This document shows, in pieces, positions 24,494-33,111 of a stretch of 64,000 bases of DNA (position 1 is the first letter of the stretch; each line of letters opens with the position of its first letter). The DNA lies in NCBI RefSeq assembly GCF_018474015.1, contig NZ_JAHCSG010000001.1, positions 496,001 to 560,000 of the forward strand. Reading direction: 5' to 3'. This DNA is from Williamsia sp. CHRR-6. Its GTDB lineage: Bacteria; Actinomycetota; Actinomycetes; Mycobacteriales; Mycobacteriaceae. Position numbers and translations under genes: made by a program. The notes under the pieces are model-generated. The model did no database searches. It saw nothing but the letters and a program-made list of their open reading frames with translations, and was not told the DNA's origin.

Positions 24494-25548
24494 TCGCTAC
24501 GCCGCCGACGCACGAGGCGATCGGCGTTGGTCAACAACGCCGTCGCGATGGCGGTCACCGCCACCAACACCGGCAGCAGCCAGCGCGGATGGTCGTCGGT
24601 GACCTCGATGGTCTGGGCGGCCAGTCGCGGGTCACTCGTGGTCGCATTCGACTGGGCTGCGGCTGCATTCGCCGGCCCAGCCGCGTTCGGGGCCGACGCC
24701 TCGCGTGCCGGGGCATTCGGGGCCGGGGCGTTCGGGGCCGACGCCTCGCGTGCCGGGGCGTTGGGGGCCGGGGCATTCGGGGCCGGGGCGGCAGGTGCGG
24801 CCGGCGCCGCACCGAGTCCACTGCCGCGGTAGGTACCCGACAGGTGCCACAGCCCGGTGAAGTTGTTGAACGGGCCGCCGACGATCTGGCTGGTCCACTC
24901 GATCACGTACGCCCCGGTGGCGCGGTTGATGGTGCCTCGCACCGGGGTGGTCTTGCCCGGCAGTCCACCGCCGGGCTTGGGCGCCCCCTGGTTGAACACC
25001 TGACGGTTCCAGGTGACACCGAAGCTGCTGAGGTCGCCGGTGATGGTGGTCCCGTCGACCCGTAGCTGCGGGGACGCTGCGGCCTGGCCAGTCTGCGGAT
25101 CGGTGCTGTTGGTGGAGGTGGCGAACCCGACGCCGTAGAACTTCACCGGCCGAGTGACGCTACCGGCCACCGCGTTGCCCGAACCATCGAACGGCTGCGC
25201 AGGCTGCGGCTGGAACGATCCGCTGCTCAGACCACCGGAGCTGCCGCCGGCCAGCGGCGTCACCGTCTTGTCGCTGCAGGTGGAGTCGCTGTTGGCCAAG
25301 AACGGACCCGACGTGGTGCCCGCGGGCAGGATCATCCGGAAGAACGACCCGGTGACCGCCGCACCCGAGCACACCCCGGCGTCGATGGAGAACAGGCCGT
25401 TCAGCGGCGCCGGAGCAGCGCAAGCACTGCCTGCGAACGGGACCGACAGGGCGACCAGCGCCGCCGATCCGACGATCGCAGCCCGGCCACGAGCGCCGCC
25501 GACGGGGCGGTCACCGGTGCGCAGCGCGCGTAGGAGATGCGTTTTCAT
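24490..25548 (-). CDS. Exported, C-terminally membrane-anchored paralogue of the 22542-23378 lipoprotein
   Basis: A 352-residue protein from ATG 25548 (MKTHLLRAL). It has a cleavable signal (VALSVPFAGSACA), then the same domain as the lipoprotein paralogue: PLNGLFSIDAG, VTGSFFRMILPAGTTSGPF, FNQGAPKPGGG and EWTSQIVGGPFNNFTGLWHL. An Ala/Pro/Asn linker follows, containing an exact 15-residue duplication. The C-terminus has a membrane helix (RWLLPVLVAVTAIATALL) and a basic tail RLVRRRRSE. The layout resembles a surface protein anchored by a C-terminal helix; no LPXTG motif is present. It is the first gene of the operon, divergent from the DUF2342 gene. Confidence 0.8.
   Translation of the reverse strand: MKTHLLRALRTGDRPVGGARGRAAIVGSAALVALSVPFAGSACAAPAPLNGLFSIDAGVCSGAAVTGSFFRMILPAGTTSGPFLANSDSTCSDKTVTPLAGGSSGGLSSGSFQPQPAQPFDGSGNAVAGSVTRPVKFYGVGFATSTNSTDPQTGQAAASPQLRVDGTTITGDLSSFGVTWNRQVFNQGAPKPGGGLPGKTTPVRGTINRATGAYVIEWTSQIVGGPFNNFTGLWHLSGTYRGSGLGAAPAAPAAPAPNAPAPNAPAREASAPNAPAPNAPAREASAPNAAGPANAAAAQSNATTSDPRLAAQTIEVTDDHPRWLLPVLVAVTAIATALLTNADRLVRRRRSE
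24689..24778 (-). repeat. 45-bp tandem duplication in the linker of the anchored paralogue
   Basis: Two in-frame 45-bp units (starting at about 24689 and 24734) encode the 15-residue Ala/Pro/Asn linker unit twice (PNAPAPNAPAREASA). Length variation here would change only the distance between the exported domain and the membrane anchor. Confidence 0.75.
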
Positions 25549-25771
25549 GGCGTCGATCAACTCCAGACAGCTGGGCGCGAAGGATCTCGCGCTGGACAAA
25601 CCACAGCGACGCTATGGATGCGTCCGCCTGAACAGAAGGCTTCGGCGCAGCGTGCGCCGAATGGCCCACCTCACACCCCGCTACGGTTGTTGGTCCGCTG
25701 GGAGCGAAAAAAGCGGCCGCCACCACGGCAGAACCGGATTCGACAGCCTCAGCGCCGGTACCGTGGTCGGC

Positions 25772-27313
25772 ATGAATGACCTGCCGTTTGGTTTCAGCTC
25801 GTCCAGCGATGACGACCCGAACAAGAAGGATCCCGACAAGAAGGACCGGTCGTCGGACTCGTCTGGTCCCAACGATCCGTTCGGCCTCGGGGCCATGGGC
25901 ACGGGAGGCTTCGACCCCAACGCGTTGGGTCAGATGCTCTCGCAGTTGGGCTCGATGATCAGCGGCATGGGCGCAGGTGTCGGCTCGGGGGGCGGCGGCC
26001 CGGTCAACTATCAGGTGGCCACCTCGTTGGCGCGCAACCAGATAGGCGACTTCACCCCGATCGACGACAACCAGCGCACTGCGGTCGCCGATGCGGTGCG
26101 GCTGGTGGAAGTCTGGTTGGACGGCGCCACCACCCTGCCTGCGGGCGTCACCACCACCACGGCGTGGACACCGGTGCAGTGGCTGGAGGAGACCCTGCCC
26201 ACCTGGAAGACGATGTGCGACCCGGTGGCCAAGCAGATCTCCGGCACCCTGAGCAAGGGTCTACCGGCCGAGGCCGCAGCGCTGGCCGGCCCCATGATGG
26301 GGATGATGACCCAGATGGGCAGCATGGCGTTCGGTAGCCAACTGGGCCAAGGCCTGGGCCAGCTGGCCAAAGAGGTGCTCACCTCCACCGACGTCGGGAT
26401 CCCACTGGCCCCCACCGGGACCGCGGTGTTGCTGCCCGAGGCGATCGCGGCGTTCTCCGACGGGCTCGAGCAGCCTGCGCAGGAGATCATCGTGTTCCTC
26501 GCCGCACGCGAAGCCGCCCACGTCCGGTTGTTCGCTCACGTCCCGTGGCTGCGGCAACGCCTGCTGTCCACGGTCGAGGAGTACGCCAATGGGATCTCGG
26601 TCGACTTCTCCGGCATCCAGGAGGCCGCCGCGGGTATCGACCCGATGCAGCTGCTGTCGGATCCGTCGAAGATCGAGGAGCTGATGGCCAGCGGAGCCTC
26701 GTTCGAACCCACGACGACCCCCGAGCAGCAGGCGGCACTGAATCGCCTCGAGACGCTGCTGGCGCTGATCGAGGGCTGGGTGGAACACGTTGTGGCCCAT
26801 GCACTCTCTGATCGAATCCCCAGTGCACCGGCCTTGGCGGAGACCATGCGCCGGCGTCGGGCCACCGGCGGACCCGCCGAGCAGACCTTTGCCACCCTGG
26901 TCGGTCTGGAGCTACGACCGCGCAAGCTGCGTGAGGCCGCCGACCTGTGGGAGCGGCTGTTGACCGCCGGCGACAGCGCATCGCGGGACGCAGTGTGGGC
27001 GCACCCGGACCTGATGCCCGATGGCGAGGATCTCGATGCCCCGGCCGCGTTCGTCGACCGCGTCATCAGCGGCGGTGAGACCGGCCAGTTCGACGACCCC
27101 ATCGCGGAGCTGGAGAAGACCATCGCCGCCGAAAAAGATGCCGCCCGGAAGAATGTCGCCGAGAAGAATGTCGCCGAGAACGATGGCACCGCCCACGAAT
27201 CGGCCACCGGTACAGCCGCCACGGGTGACTCGTCGGATGCATCGTCTACCGACTCCGAGGACTCCACCGACGGGTCGACCGACGAACCCGACCCGCCCAC
27301 CGGGGACCGCTGA
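25772..27313 (+). CDS. DUF2342 / zincin-like hydrolase (Rv3195 type)
   Basis: A 513-residue protein from ATG 25772 (MNDLPFGFSSSS). It has an Asp/Lys/Ser-rich N-terminus, a Gly/Met-rich segment, and then the DUF2342 core, listed in databases as a zincin-like or F420-associated family. The likely metal region is FLAAREAAHVRLFAHVPWLR around residues 243-262, with a second His-rich helix EHVVAHALSDRIP. No standard HExxH is present, so protease activity is unproven. The tail is an acidic, Ser/Thr-rich disordered region of about 80 residues with a short duplicated KNVAEKNVAE. The upstream 223 bp are shared with the divergent exported-protein operon. Confidence 0.87.
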   Translation: MNDLPFGFSSSSDDDPNKKDPDKKDRSSDSSGPNDPFGLGAMGTGGFDPNALGQMLSQLGSMISGMGAGVGSGGGGPVNYQVATSLARNQIGDFTPIDDNQRTAVADAVRLVEVWLDGATTLPAGVTTTTAWTPVQWLEETLPTWKTMCDPVAKQISGTLSKGLPAEAAALAGPMMGMMTQMGSMAFGSQLGQGLGQLAKEVLTSTDVGIPLAPTGTAVLLPEAIAAFSDGLEQPAQEIIVFLAAREAAHVRLFAHVPWLRQRLLSTVEEYANGISVDFSGIQEAAAGIDPMQLLSDPSKIEELMASGASFEPTTTPEQQAALNRLETLLALIEGWVEHVVAHALSDRIPSAPALAETMRRRRATGGPAEQTFATLVGLELRPRKLREAADLWERLLTAGDSASRDAVWAHPDLMPDGEDLDAPAAFVDRVISGGETGQFDDPIAELEKTIAAEKDAARKNVAEKNVAENDGTAHESATGTAATGDSSDASSTDSEDSTDGSTDEPDPPTGDR

Positions 27314-27435
27314 GCAACGCTGAGGCGAACAATCTGTCGCGCCGCCCATCGGCCCTGCTCACAGGCGTCTGGGCCTGTGGACAACCTGCTTTGGCGCACT
27401 GATCACAGCCGCGACGGGCGGTACATCTGGTCCCC

Positions 27436-28311
27436 ATGACCAGTTCTTCGCGCCGCCGGCCCGTTCTGCGTTCGGGTGTGGCGATCGTGCATCGCGGTGG
27501 CGGCCGCATCCAGGTGGGATGCGATCCCGAACGCGGTCTCGTCATCGCGCTGCCCACGCGGGTGCGCGCCGACGAGTTCGTCTCGTTCCTCGGCCTGCTC
27601 GCCGACTCGACCAGCCCCCGACACGTGGAGCGACAGGCCCGAGCGATCGGTCTCGACGACGCCGAGGTGGACTCGCTGATCGACCGGCTGTCGACCGTGG
27701 ACGGACTCACCGCAGCGAGTCCCTCCGCGCGGATGCGAATCCGGGTCCACGGCAACGGACCGTTGGCGCACCGCATCACCCCGATGCTGCGTGAGCTAGG
27801 CATGGCGGTCACCGGTTCGGTACAGCGTCCCCGCTGCGGACCGGGGCCCCGACCTACCCCCTTGGAATCGTGGACCGAGGAGTTGGTGGTGCTCACCGAT
27901 GTGCTGGCTCATGATCCGTCGGTCATTTCCGGGTTGATGCGACGCAAGATCCCCCACCTGCCGGCCGCCATCCGCGACGACGTCGCACTGATCGGGCCGC
28001 TGGTGCTGCCGGGGCGCAGCACGTGTCTGCGATGCATCGACCATCACCGCTGCGATCGCGACCCCGGCTGGGCCGCGGTGTCGGGACAACTGGTCGGCCA
28101 TCTTGGCCACGGCACCCCTGCTGCTGTGAACGTCACCGCCGCACTGGTTCTCGAACAGGTCGAGCAGATCGCCCACGGCCTGGCCGACGCGGCCACGCGC
28201 CCGGCCCCACAGACCATCGACCGCACGCTGGAGTTCCGATCGCGTCCTGCGCGACTTCGGACCCGACAGTGGACGCCGCACCCGCTGTGCGGCTGCGGCG
28301 ACGAGCGGTGA
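27436..28311 (+). CDS. ThiF/cyclodehydratase-like protein (Rv3196 type)
   Basis: A 291-residue protein resembling the ThiF/HesA-like part of bacteriocin-type cyclodehydratase partner proteins. A weak nucleotide-binding loop is seen as RIRVHGNGPLAHRI near residue 100. GPLVLPGRSTCLRCIDHHRC, then DRDPGW, matches the conserved substrate-side segment, and a terminal HPLCGCG adds further cysteines; the four or five Cys could hold zinc. The adenylation residues of active E1-like enzymes are not evident, so it may be a degenerate, binding-only member. It lies 33 bp upstream of the ABC1 kinase gene and the two are likely co-transcribed. No precursor peptide gene is visible nearby. Confidence 0.7.
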   Translation: MTSSSRRRPVLRSGVAIVHRGGGRIQVGCDPERGLVIALPTRVRADEFVSFLGLLADSTSPRHVERQARAIGLDDAEVDSLIDRLSTVDGLTAASPSARMRIRVHGNGPLAHRITPMLRELGMAVTGSVQRPRCGPGPRPTPLESWTEELVVLTDVLAHDPSVISGLMRRKIPHLPAAIRDDVALIGPLVLPGRSTCLRCIDHHRCDRDPGWAAVSGQLVGHLGHGTPAAVNVTAALVLEQVEQIAHGLADAATRPAPQTIDRTLEFRSRPARLRTRQWTPHPLCGCGDER

Positions 28312-28343
28312 ACTACCCTGGAGCCGAGGAAGGGACATCGCCG

Positions 28344-29663
28344 ATGGCTGACATCACCGAGGGACGCGGACGCCGCAACGCCAAACTGGCGACACTCCCG
28401 CTGGGCATGGCCGGGCGCGCCGCCAAGGGATTCGGCAAACGTCTCGCCGGTGGTGACAGGGAAGAGATCAACGCCGAGTTCATGGAGAAAGCGGCCGAGC
28501 AACTCTTCGCCGTTCTCGGTGAACTCAAGGGCGGCGCGATGAAGGTCGGGCAGGCCATGTCGGTGATGGAAGCCGCGATCCCCGAGGAGTTCGGCGAACC
28601 CTTCCGGGAGGCCCTGACCAAACTGCAGGCCGAGGCACCACCCCTGCCGGCGAAAAAGGTCCATCAGGTCCTCGACACCCAACTCGGCACAGCGTGGCGG
28701 GAGCGGTTTTCGGAGTTCTCCGACACCCCTGCCGCGTCGGCCAGCATCGGGCAGGTGCACCGCGGTGTCTGGAAAGACGGGCGCGAGGTGGCGGTCAAGA
28801 TCCAGTACCCCGGCGCCGACCACGCCCTGCGCGCCGACCTCAAGACCTTGTCGCGCATGTCCAGCCTGCTGCAACGCATGTCGCCGGGCACCGACGTGCG
28901 GTCGTTGATGGACGAGCTGATCGCACGGACCGAAGACGAGTTGGATTACCAGGGCGAGGCCGCCAACCAGCGGGCCTTCGCCGCCGAGTACGACGGCGAC
29001 CCCGACTTCGTCATTCCGAAGATCGTGGCGAGCGCACCGAAAGTCGTTGTCAGCGAGTGGATCACGGGCCGACCCTTGTCACAGGTGATCAGCAACGGCA
29101 CCAAGGCCGAACGTGATTCGGCCGCTGAAAAACTCGCGATCTTCGAGGTGAGCGCCCCGTATCGGGTGGGCCTGCTGCACGGCGATCCACATCCGGGCAA
29201 CTTCCAGGTCCTCGACGACGGGCGGCTGGCGGTGTTCGACTTCGGCGCCGTGGGCATCTACCCCGACGGCCTGCCCGCCGCGACCGGGCCCATCTTGCGG
29301 CTGGCCCGCGACCGGGACTACCCGGCCCTCGTGGACGCCATGATCGACGCCGAGTTCATCCTGGAGCGCAACCGAGATCGAGTGGCTCCCGAGGACATCG
29401 AGAGTTACCTACGCACCTACGTCGACCCGTTGATGAGCGAACGGTTCCACTTCACCCGAAAGTGGTTGCAGAAAGCGGCCGGTCGGGCCACCGACATCAA
29501 GGGCGACGTGTACAAGACGTCACGGCTGCTCAACGTGCCCGCCGAATACGTGATGGTGTTCCGGGTGCTGGGTGGGTGCGTGGGAATCGCGGCCCAGCTC
29601 GACGCCGAGGCCCCCTACCGCGGGATCATCGAGCGGTGGGTCCCCGGCTTCGTCGAGAACTGA
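28344..29663 (+). CDS. ABC1/UbiB-family atypical kinase (Rv3197 type)
   Basis: A 439-residue protein from ATG 28344 (MADITEGRGRRN). The ABC1/ADCK features are present: KxGQ in MKVGQAMS (67-70), the Ala-rich loop SASIGQVH replacing the usual glycine loop, VAVKIQYPG with the ATP-site Lys, the family ExD-type EDELDYQGEAANQ, the catalytic HGDPHPGNF and the metal-binding DFGAVG. Members of this family affect isoprenoid-lipid biosynthesis and stress responses in other organisms; the substrate here is unknown. No membrane helix is evident. A hairpin follows the stop codon. Confidence 0.92.
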   Translation: MADITEGRGRRNAKLATLPLGMAGRAAKGFGKRLAGGDREEINAEFMEKAAEQLFAVLGELKGGAMKVGQAMSVMEAAIPEEFGEPFREALTKLQAEAPPLPAKKVHQVLDTQLGTAWRERFSEFSDTPAASASIGQVHRGVWKDGREVAVKIQYPGADHALRADLKTLSRMSSLLQRMSPGTDVRSLMDELIARTEDELDYQGEAANQRAFAAEYDGDPDFVIPKIVASAPKVVVSEWITGRPLSQVISNGTKAERDSAAEKLAIFEVSAPYRVGLLHGDPHPGNFQVLDDGRLAVFDFGAVGIYPDGLPAATGPILRLARDRDYPALVDAMIDAEFILERNRDRVAPEDIESYLRTYVDPLMSERFHFTRKWLQKAAGRATDIKGDVYKTSRLLNVPAEYVMVFRVLGGCVGIAAQLDAEAPYRGIIERWVPGFVEN

Positions 29664-29687
29664 CCAGTTCGTCGCGCGCACATACGA

Positions 29688-29722
29688 AACGCCGCCCGCG
29701 CCGGATCGGCTCGGGCGGCGTT
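29688..29722. terminator. Bidirectional terminator between ABC1 kinase and whiB7
   Basis: An 11-bp perfect inverted repeat, AACGCCGCCCG (29688-29698) and CGGGCGGCGTT (29712-29722), with a 13-base loop, located 24 bp past the kinase stop and downstream of whiB7 on the other strand. Confidence 0.7.
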
Positions 29723-29801
29723 GCCGTTCCCATGGGCTCGGGTCCCGTGATGGCCGGACCCAATGGTGGTGGTGGACAGTACTTCTCGTGGTCGTCGCTG
29801 A

Positions 29802-30140
29802 TCATGCGGCGACGGGGTGCTTACGTGGGCGTCCGCGGGGACGCTTGCGGGCGATGATCACACCCTGATCGAAGATTTCGCCACCCCATACGCCCCACGG
29901 CTCGCCGCGTTCCAGTGCGGCGGCCAGACAGGCTGCGCGCAGCGGACATTGAGCGCACAGGGTCTTGGCCGCTTCAAGGTCCGCAGGGCTCTCGGCGAAC
30001 CACAGGTCCGGGTCAGCCACTCGGCACGGAAGTGTCCGGTCGCGGCTGGCGCGGGCGCAGAAGTCATCCGATACGGGGGTGTCGGTGGGCGTACATCGGT
30101 CGTCGATCTGGTCGGTCAGCTTTGTGGCCGGCGCGGTCAT
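29802..30140 (-). CDS. whiB7: WhiB7 redox-linked transcription factor
   Basis: A 112-residue WhiB-family protein from ATG 30140 (MTAPATKLTDQ). Four cysteines for the [4Fe-4S] cluster are Cys39, Cys62, Cys65 and Cys71 (LPCR, LCAQC, AAC), followed by the turn motif EPWGVWGG (80-87). The C-terminal AT-hook KRPRGRPRKH (about 99-108) distinguishes WhiB7 from other Wbl proteins and binds AT-rich DNA next to the -35 element. WhiB7 binds the housekeeping sigma factor and activates intrinsic antibiotic-resistance genes. It lies between the ABC1 kinase gene and uvrD2, as in M. tuberculosis. Its long leader carries a uORF, a terminator-like hairpin and a WhiB7-type promoter, so self-activation and ribosome-sensing attenuation are likely. 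Confidence 0.95.
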   Translation of the reverse strand: MTAPATKLTDQIDDRCTPTDTPVSDDFCARASRDRTLPCRVADPDLWFAESPADLEAAKTLCAQCPLRAACLAAALERGEPWGVWGGEIFDQGVIIARKRPRGRPRKHPVAA

Positions 30141-30222
30141 GTCAAGTCCTCCACTACAGATGGGTCGGGTTGGTGTGTTTGCGACCCGGGTCTGCGCTGC
30201 GAGGATGCTGGTCTCACACAAC

Positions 30223-30259
30223 AGGCCACGGGTTTCGCGTGTGCGATTCGCCGTGGCCT
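30223..30259 (-). terminator. Attenuator hairpin in the whiB7 leader
   Basis: AGGCCACGG and CCGTGGCCT pair as a perfect 9-bp stem with a 19-base loop, lengthened by ACACA/TGTGT pairs beyond a two-base mismatch. The sequence after the stem in the direction of transcription is GTTGTGTG. It lies between the uORF stop (30282) and the whiB7 ATG (30140). Early termination in the whiB7 leader, relieved when ribosomes are inhibited, is known in mycobacteria; this hairpin is the obvious candidate here. Confidence 0.65.
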
Positions 30260-30281
30260 CGTGTGTTCTCGTGGCTGGGAC

Positions 30282-30512
30282 TCAGCCGGTGAGAGGAAGC
30301 GGTACGGGAATCGCGGAGCGGGAGCGGTGGGCGGGCAAGCTTGCGGCGATGGCCGATGCCGGGAATCCGGCACCTGCGGTCCACGCCGACGCCTGAGCAC
30401 CCCGCGCGTACGCCGAGAATGCGCCCATGGGGAGCAGGCCGGCACGCTCACGCACGACTGCGACGCCGGTGGTGGCGTTCGCACTGCGGGTGGTGAAGAT
30501 TGCGTTGTTCAT
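30282..30512 (-). CDS. Upstream ORF (leader peptide) of whiB7
   Basis: A 76-residue ORF starting MNNAIFTTRSANATTG. It is preceded by a strong ribosome site (AAGGAAGGAG, about seven bases before the ATG), far better than the one before whiB7 itself. It ends 22 bases before the attenuator stem. The peptide has no domain and is rich in Ala, Ser and Pro, as expected if translation itself, not the product, matters. In mycobacteria and Streptomyces a translated uORF in the whiB7/wblC leader links ribosome stalling to read-through. That this one does the same is inference from position and signal quality. Confidence 0.65.
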   Translation of the reverse strand: MNNAIFTTRSANATTGVAVVRERAGLLPMGAFSAYARGAQASAWTAGAGFPASAIAASLPAHRSRSAIPVPLPLTG

Positions 30513-30586
30513 CGGTCTGCTCCTTCCTTGACTCGAAATCCGCTACGTGAGGATCGAGTTCGACCCATCTCGTACTGACTGGGCAA

Positions 30587-30626
30587 AGCGTACGAGATCG
30601 TTCGCAGATCGCACAACCCATTTTTG
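30587..30626 (-). promoter_or_regulatory. whiB7 promoter with WhiB7-type AT-rich box
   Basis: On the minus strand, TTGTGC (-35, 30611-30616) and TACGCT (-10, 30587-30592) are separated by 18 bases. Exactly three bases (GGG) upstream of the -35 lies the AT-rich CAAAAAT (30620-30626). An AT-rich stretch three bases before the -35 is the described WhiB7 activation site. The start of transcription would fall near 30580, giving a leader of about 440 bases. Confidence 0.7.
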
Positions 30627-30681
30627 ACCTGGGTTTTTCCCGACCGCGGCGAGGGATCTCCGCCGCGCTGACGTCGCCACC

Positions 30682-32760
30682 TCAGTCGGAGGTAGCGGCG
30701 ACAAGCCCGAGGACCATCTCCCCGTACTGGTCGAGCTTCTTGGGACCGATGCCGGGGATGGCCACCAGCGCAGCGACGTCGGCAGGACGCTGTTCGGCGA
30801 TGGCGATCAAGGTGTTGTCGGAGAAGATGACGAACGCGGGTACCTTCTGCTCGCGCGCCTGTTCACTGCGCCACTCCTTGAGCGCGAGGAACAGATCCTC
30901 ATCGAGGTTGCTCGGGCAACTCTCGCACCGCCCCAGCAGCGACGCTGTCTTGCCCAACAACTGTTTTCCGCACACCCGGCACTGTGGCCGTGCGCGGTTG
31001 CGCACCGGTTGGGCGATGCGTGAGGCCGGCGAGTCGTCGGGCACCAGACCTATGAGGAATCGAGATCGCCTGCGGCCCTTACGTCCGCCCGCCGCCCGAG
31101 CCAACGCCCACGAGATGTGCAGGTGTTCGCGAGCGCGGGTGATGCCGACGTAGAACAGGCGTCGTTCCTCCTCGACCTCCTCCTCGGAACCGTTGATGGC
31201 CTGGTTGATCGGAAGCGACCCGTCGGTCACCCCGACGAGGAACACCGCATCCCACTCCAGTCCCTTGGCCGCGTGCAAGGACGACAGCGTGACGCCCTGC
31301 ACGGTCGGCGGATGACGCGCCTGCGCCCGCATCTCCAACTCGGCCGACAGCGCACCCAACGTCAGATCAGGGGTGTCGGCCAGCAGGTCTTCGGTCAGGG
31401 TCACCAACGCGCGCAACGACTCCCACCGTTGTCGGGCCTGGGTACCGGCAGGCGCCTCGTCCGACAGACCCAACGGCACCAGGATCGCGGTCACGATCAT
31501 CGACAGGTCCCCGTCGGCGGGCAGGTCATCACGGGCGGCGGCCTGGGCGATCGATCGGGTGGCCTGACGGATCTCGGTGCGCTGGAAGAACGCTTCCCCG
31601 CCACGCACCTGATACGCGATACCGGCCGCGGTCAGCGCGTCCTCGTGGACCTGAGCCTGAGCGTTGACGCGGTAGAGGATGGCGATCTCGGATGCCGGAA
31701 CACCTTGGGTGAGAAGCTTTTTGATCTCCTTGGTGACGGCGACGGCCTCACTGGGTTCGTCGTCGAACTCGGCGAACACCGGCTCGGGCCCTGGTGGCCG
31801 TTGCCCGATGAGCGCCAGCCGCGTCCCGGCCACCCGGCCGCGGGCCGCTCCGATCGCACGGTTGGCCAGTCCCACCACCTGTGGCGTGGAGCGGTAATCG
31901 CGTTCCAGGCGCACCATCTCGGCGTCGGGAAACCGCCGGGTGAAGTCCAGCAGGTACTTCGGGCTGGCGCCGGTGAAGGTGTAGATGGTCTGGTTGGCGT
32001 CGCCCACCACGGTCAGGTCGTCGCGCGCGCCCAGCCACGCGTCCAGCAGTCCCTGCTGCGCCGGGGTGACATCCTGGTACTCGTCGACGACAAAGCAGCG
32101 GTAGCGGTCGCGGAACTCCTCGGCGAGGGCGTCGTTGTCCCGCAGGATGGCCGTGGTCATCAGCAGCAGGTCGTCGAAGTCGAGCAGTCGGTCGCCGTCG
32201 CGGGAGATCTTCGCCTCCTCGTACGCGGCGTAGACCGCCGCGACCTTGGCCGGGGGCTGCGGGGTCTCGCGTCGCCGTGCCGCCACCGCGGTCACGTAGT
32301 CCTCGTGACCGATCAGCGACGCCTTGGCCCATTCGATCTCCGAGGCCAAGTCGCGCAGGGTCTCGGTGGAGGTGTCCAGGCCGGCCCGACGCGCGGCACG
32401 CGAGACCACGGGGAACTTGTTGTCCAACAGCTCCCACCGGGTGTCGCCGATGGCCTGGGGCCAGAAATAGCGGAGCTGACGCCTGGCCGCAGCGTGAAAC
32501 GTCATCGCCTGCACGGTGTTACCGGATTCGGCCAGACCCAGCGACCGCAGCCGCCCACGCATCTCGCCCGCCGCCCGTGCGGTGAAGGTGACGGCGAGCA
32601 CCTGACTGCCGCGCACGTGCCCCTCGGAGACCAGGTGGGCGATGCGCCGGGTGATGGTGCGGGTCTTGCCGGTACCCGCGCCGGCCAGCACACACACCGG
32701 CCCGCGTGGCGCGAGGACTGCGGCCTGTTGTTCGGGATCGAGGCCCTCGAGCGTGCGCAT
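30682..32760 (-). CDS. uvrD2: ATP-dependent DNA helicase UvrD2
   Basis: A superfamily 1A helicase of about 692 residues. Motif I is [15 protein letters not shown], motif [11 protein letters not shown], and motifs V-VI are near [15 protein letters not shown] and [14 protein letters not shown] tetracysteine element (CRVCGKQ, then RCESC) lies between the helicase core and a C-terminal HRDC domain ([17 protein letters not shown] through [15 protein letters not shown]), the architecture of mycobacterial UvrD2. It unwinds 3'-tailed duplex DNA and is essential in M. tuberculosis. I choose ATG 32760, which has GGAG a few bases upstream; GTG 32790 would add ten residues. It is divergent from mrx2. Confidence 0.93.
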   Translation of the reverse strand: MRTLEGLDPEQQAAVLAPRGPVCVLAGAGTGKTRTITRRIAHLVSEGHVRGSQVLAVTFTARAAGEMRGRLRSLGLAESGNTVQAMTFHAAARRQLRYFWPQAIGDTRWELLDNKFPVVSRAARRAGLDTSTETLRDLASEIEWAKASLIGHEDYVTAVAARRRETPQPPAKVAAVYAAYEEAKISRDGDRLLDFDDLLLMTTAILRDNDALAEEFRDRYRCFVVDEYQDVTPAQQGLLDAWLGARDDLTVVGDANQTIYTFTGASPKYLLDFTRRFPDAEMVRLERDYRSTPQVVGLANRAIGAARGRVAGTRLALIGQRPPGPEPVFAEFDDEPSEAVAVTKEIKKLLTQGVPASEIAILYRVNAQAQVHEDALTAAGIAYQVRGGEAFFQRTEIRQATRSIAQAAARDDLPADGDLSMIVTAILVPLGLSDEAPAGTQARQRWESLRALVTLTEDLLADTPDLTLGALSAELEMRAQARHPPTVQGVTLSSLHAAKGLEWDAVFLVGVTDGSLPINQAINGSEEEVEEERRLFYVGITRAREHLHISWALARAAGGRKGRRRSRFLIGLVPDDSPASRIAQPVRNRARPQCRVCGKQLLGKTASLLGRCESCPSNLDEDLFLALKEWRSEQAREQKVPAFVIFSDNTLIAIAEQRPADVAALVAIPGIGPKKLDQYGEMVLGLVAATSD

Positions 32761-32838
32761 GGACTCCAGTATCGCAACGCCGTGTGACACCGCGCCGACG
32801 TGGGAACATTTCTGGTGTCTGACGGTGTTGGCCCTGCC

Positions 32839-33087
32839 ATGAGCACTGACACCGCCCTGACCATGTACACCACCTCATGGTGTGGCTTCTGCGCGCGACT
32901 CAAGACCGGCCTGCGTAGTGAGGGCATCGAGTGGAACGAGATCGACATCGAGGCCGATCCATCGGCCGCTGAGTTCGTCGGCAGCGTCAACAACGGCAAT
33001 CACGTGGTCCCGACAGTGCGCTACGCCGACGGCACCACCGCCACCAATCCCTCCGTCGGCGACGTGAAGGCAAAGCTCGGTCTCTGA
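32839..33087 (+). CDS. mrx2: Mycoredoxin/glutaredoxin-like protein (Mrx2, Rv3198A type)
   Basis: An 82-residue thioredoxin-fold protein from ATG 32839 ([18 protein letters not shown]). The active site is WCGFC (Cys15, Cys18), with the cis-proline region [11 protein letters not shown] and the family end [13 protein letters not shown]. Mycoredoxins reduce mycothiol-mixed disulphides in actinobacteria; a second role in redox sensing is possible. It is divergent from uvrD2 and convergent with nudC, the same order as in M. tuberculosis. A longer start at 32800 lacks a ribosome site. Confidence 0.88.
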   Translation: MSTDTALTMYTTSWCGFCARLKTGLRSEGIEWNEIDIEADPSAAEFVGSVNNGNHVVPTVRYADGTTATNPSVGDVKAKLGL

Positions 33088-33111
33088 GGCAGCCCGGTCA
33101 CGGCGTGGGGG

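Noticed and set aside
27376-27384. TGTGGACAA, a DnaA-box-like site, upstream of the ThiF-like gene
   Set aside because: A single box without clustering, AT-rich region or dnaA/dnaN neighbours; not an origin.
31117-32787. Open plus-strand frame opposite uvrD2
   Set aside because: Antisense shadow of a complete helicase; no motif, no ribosome site.
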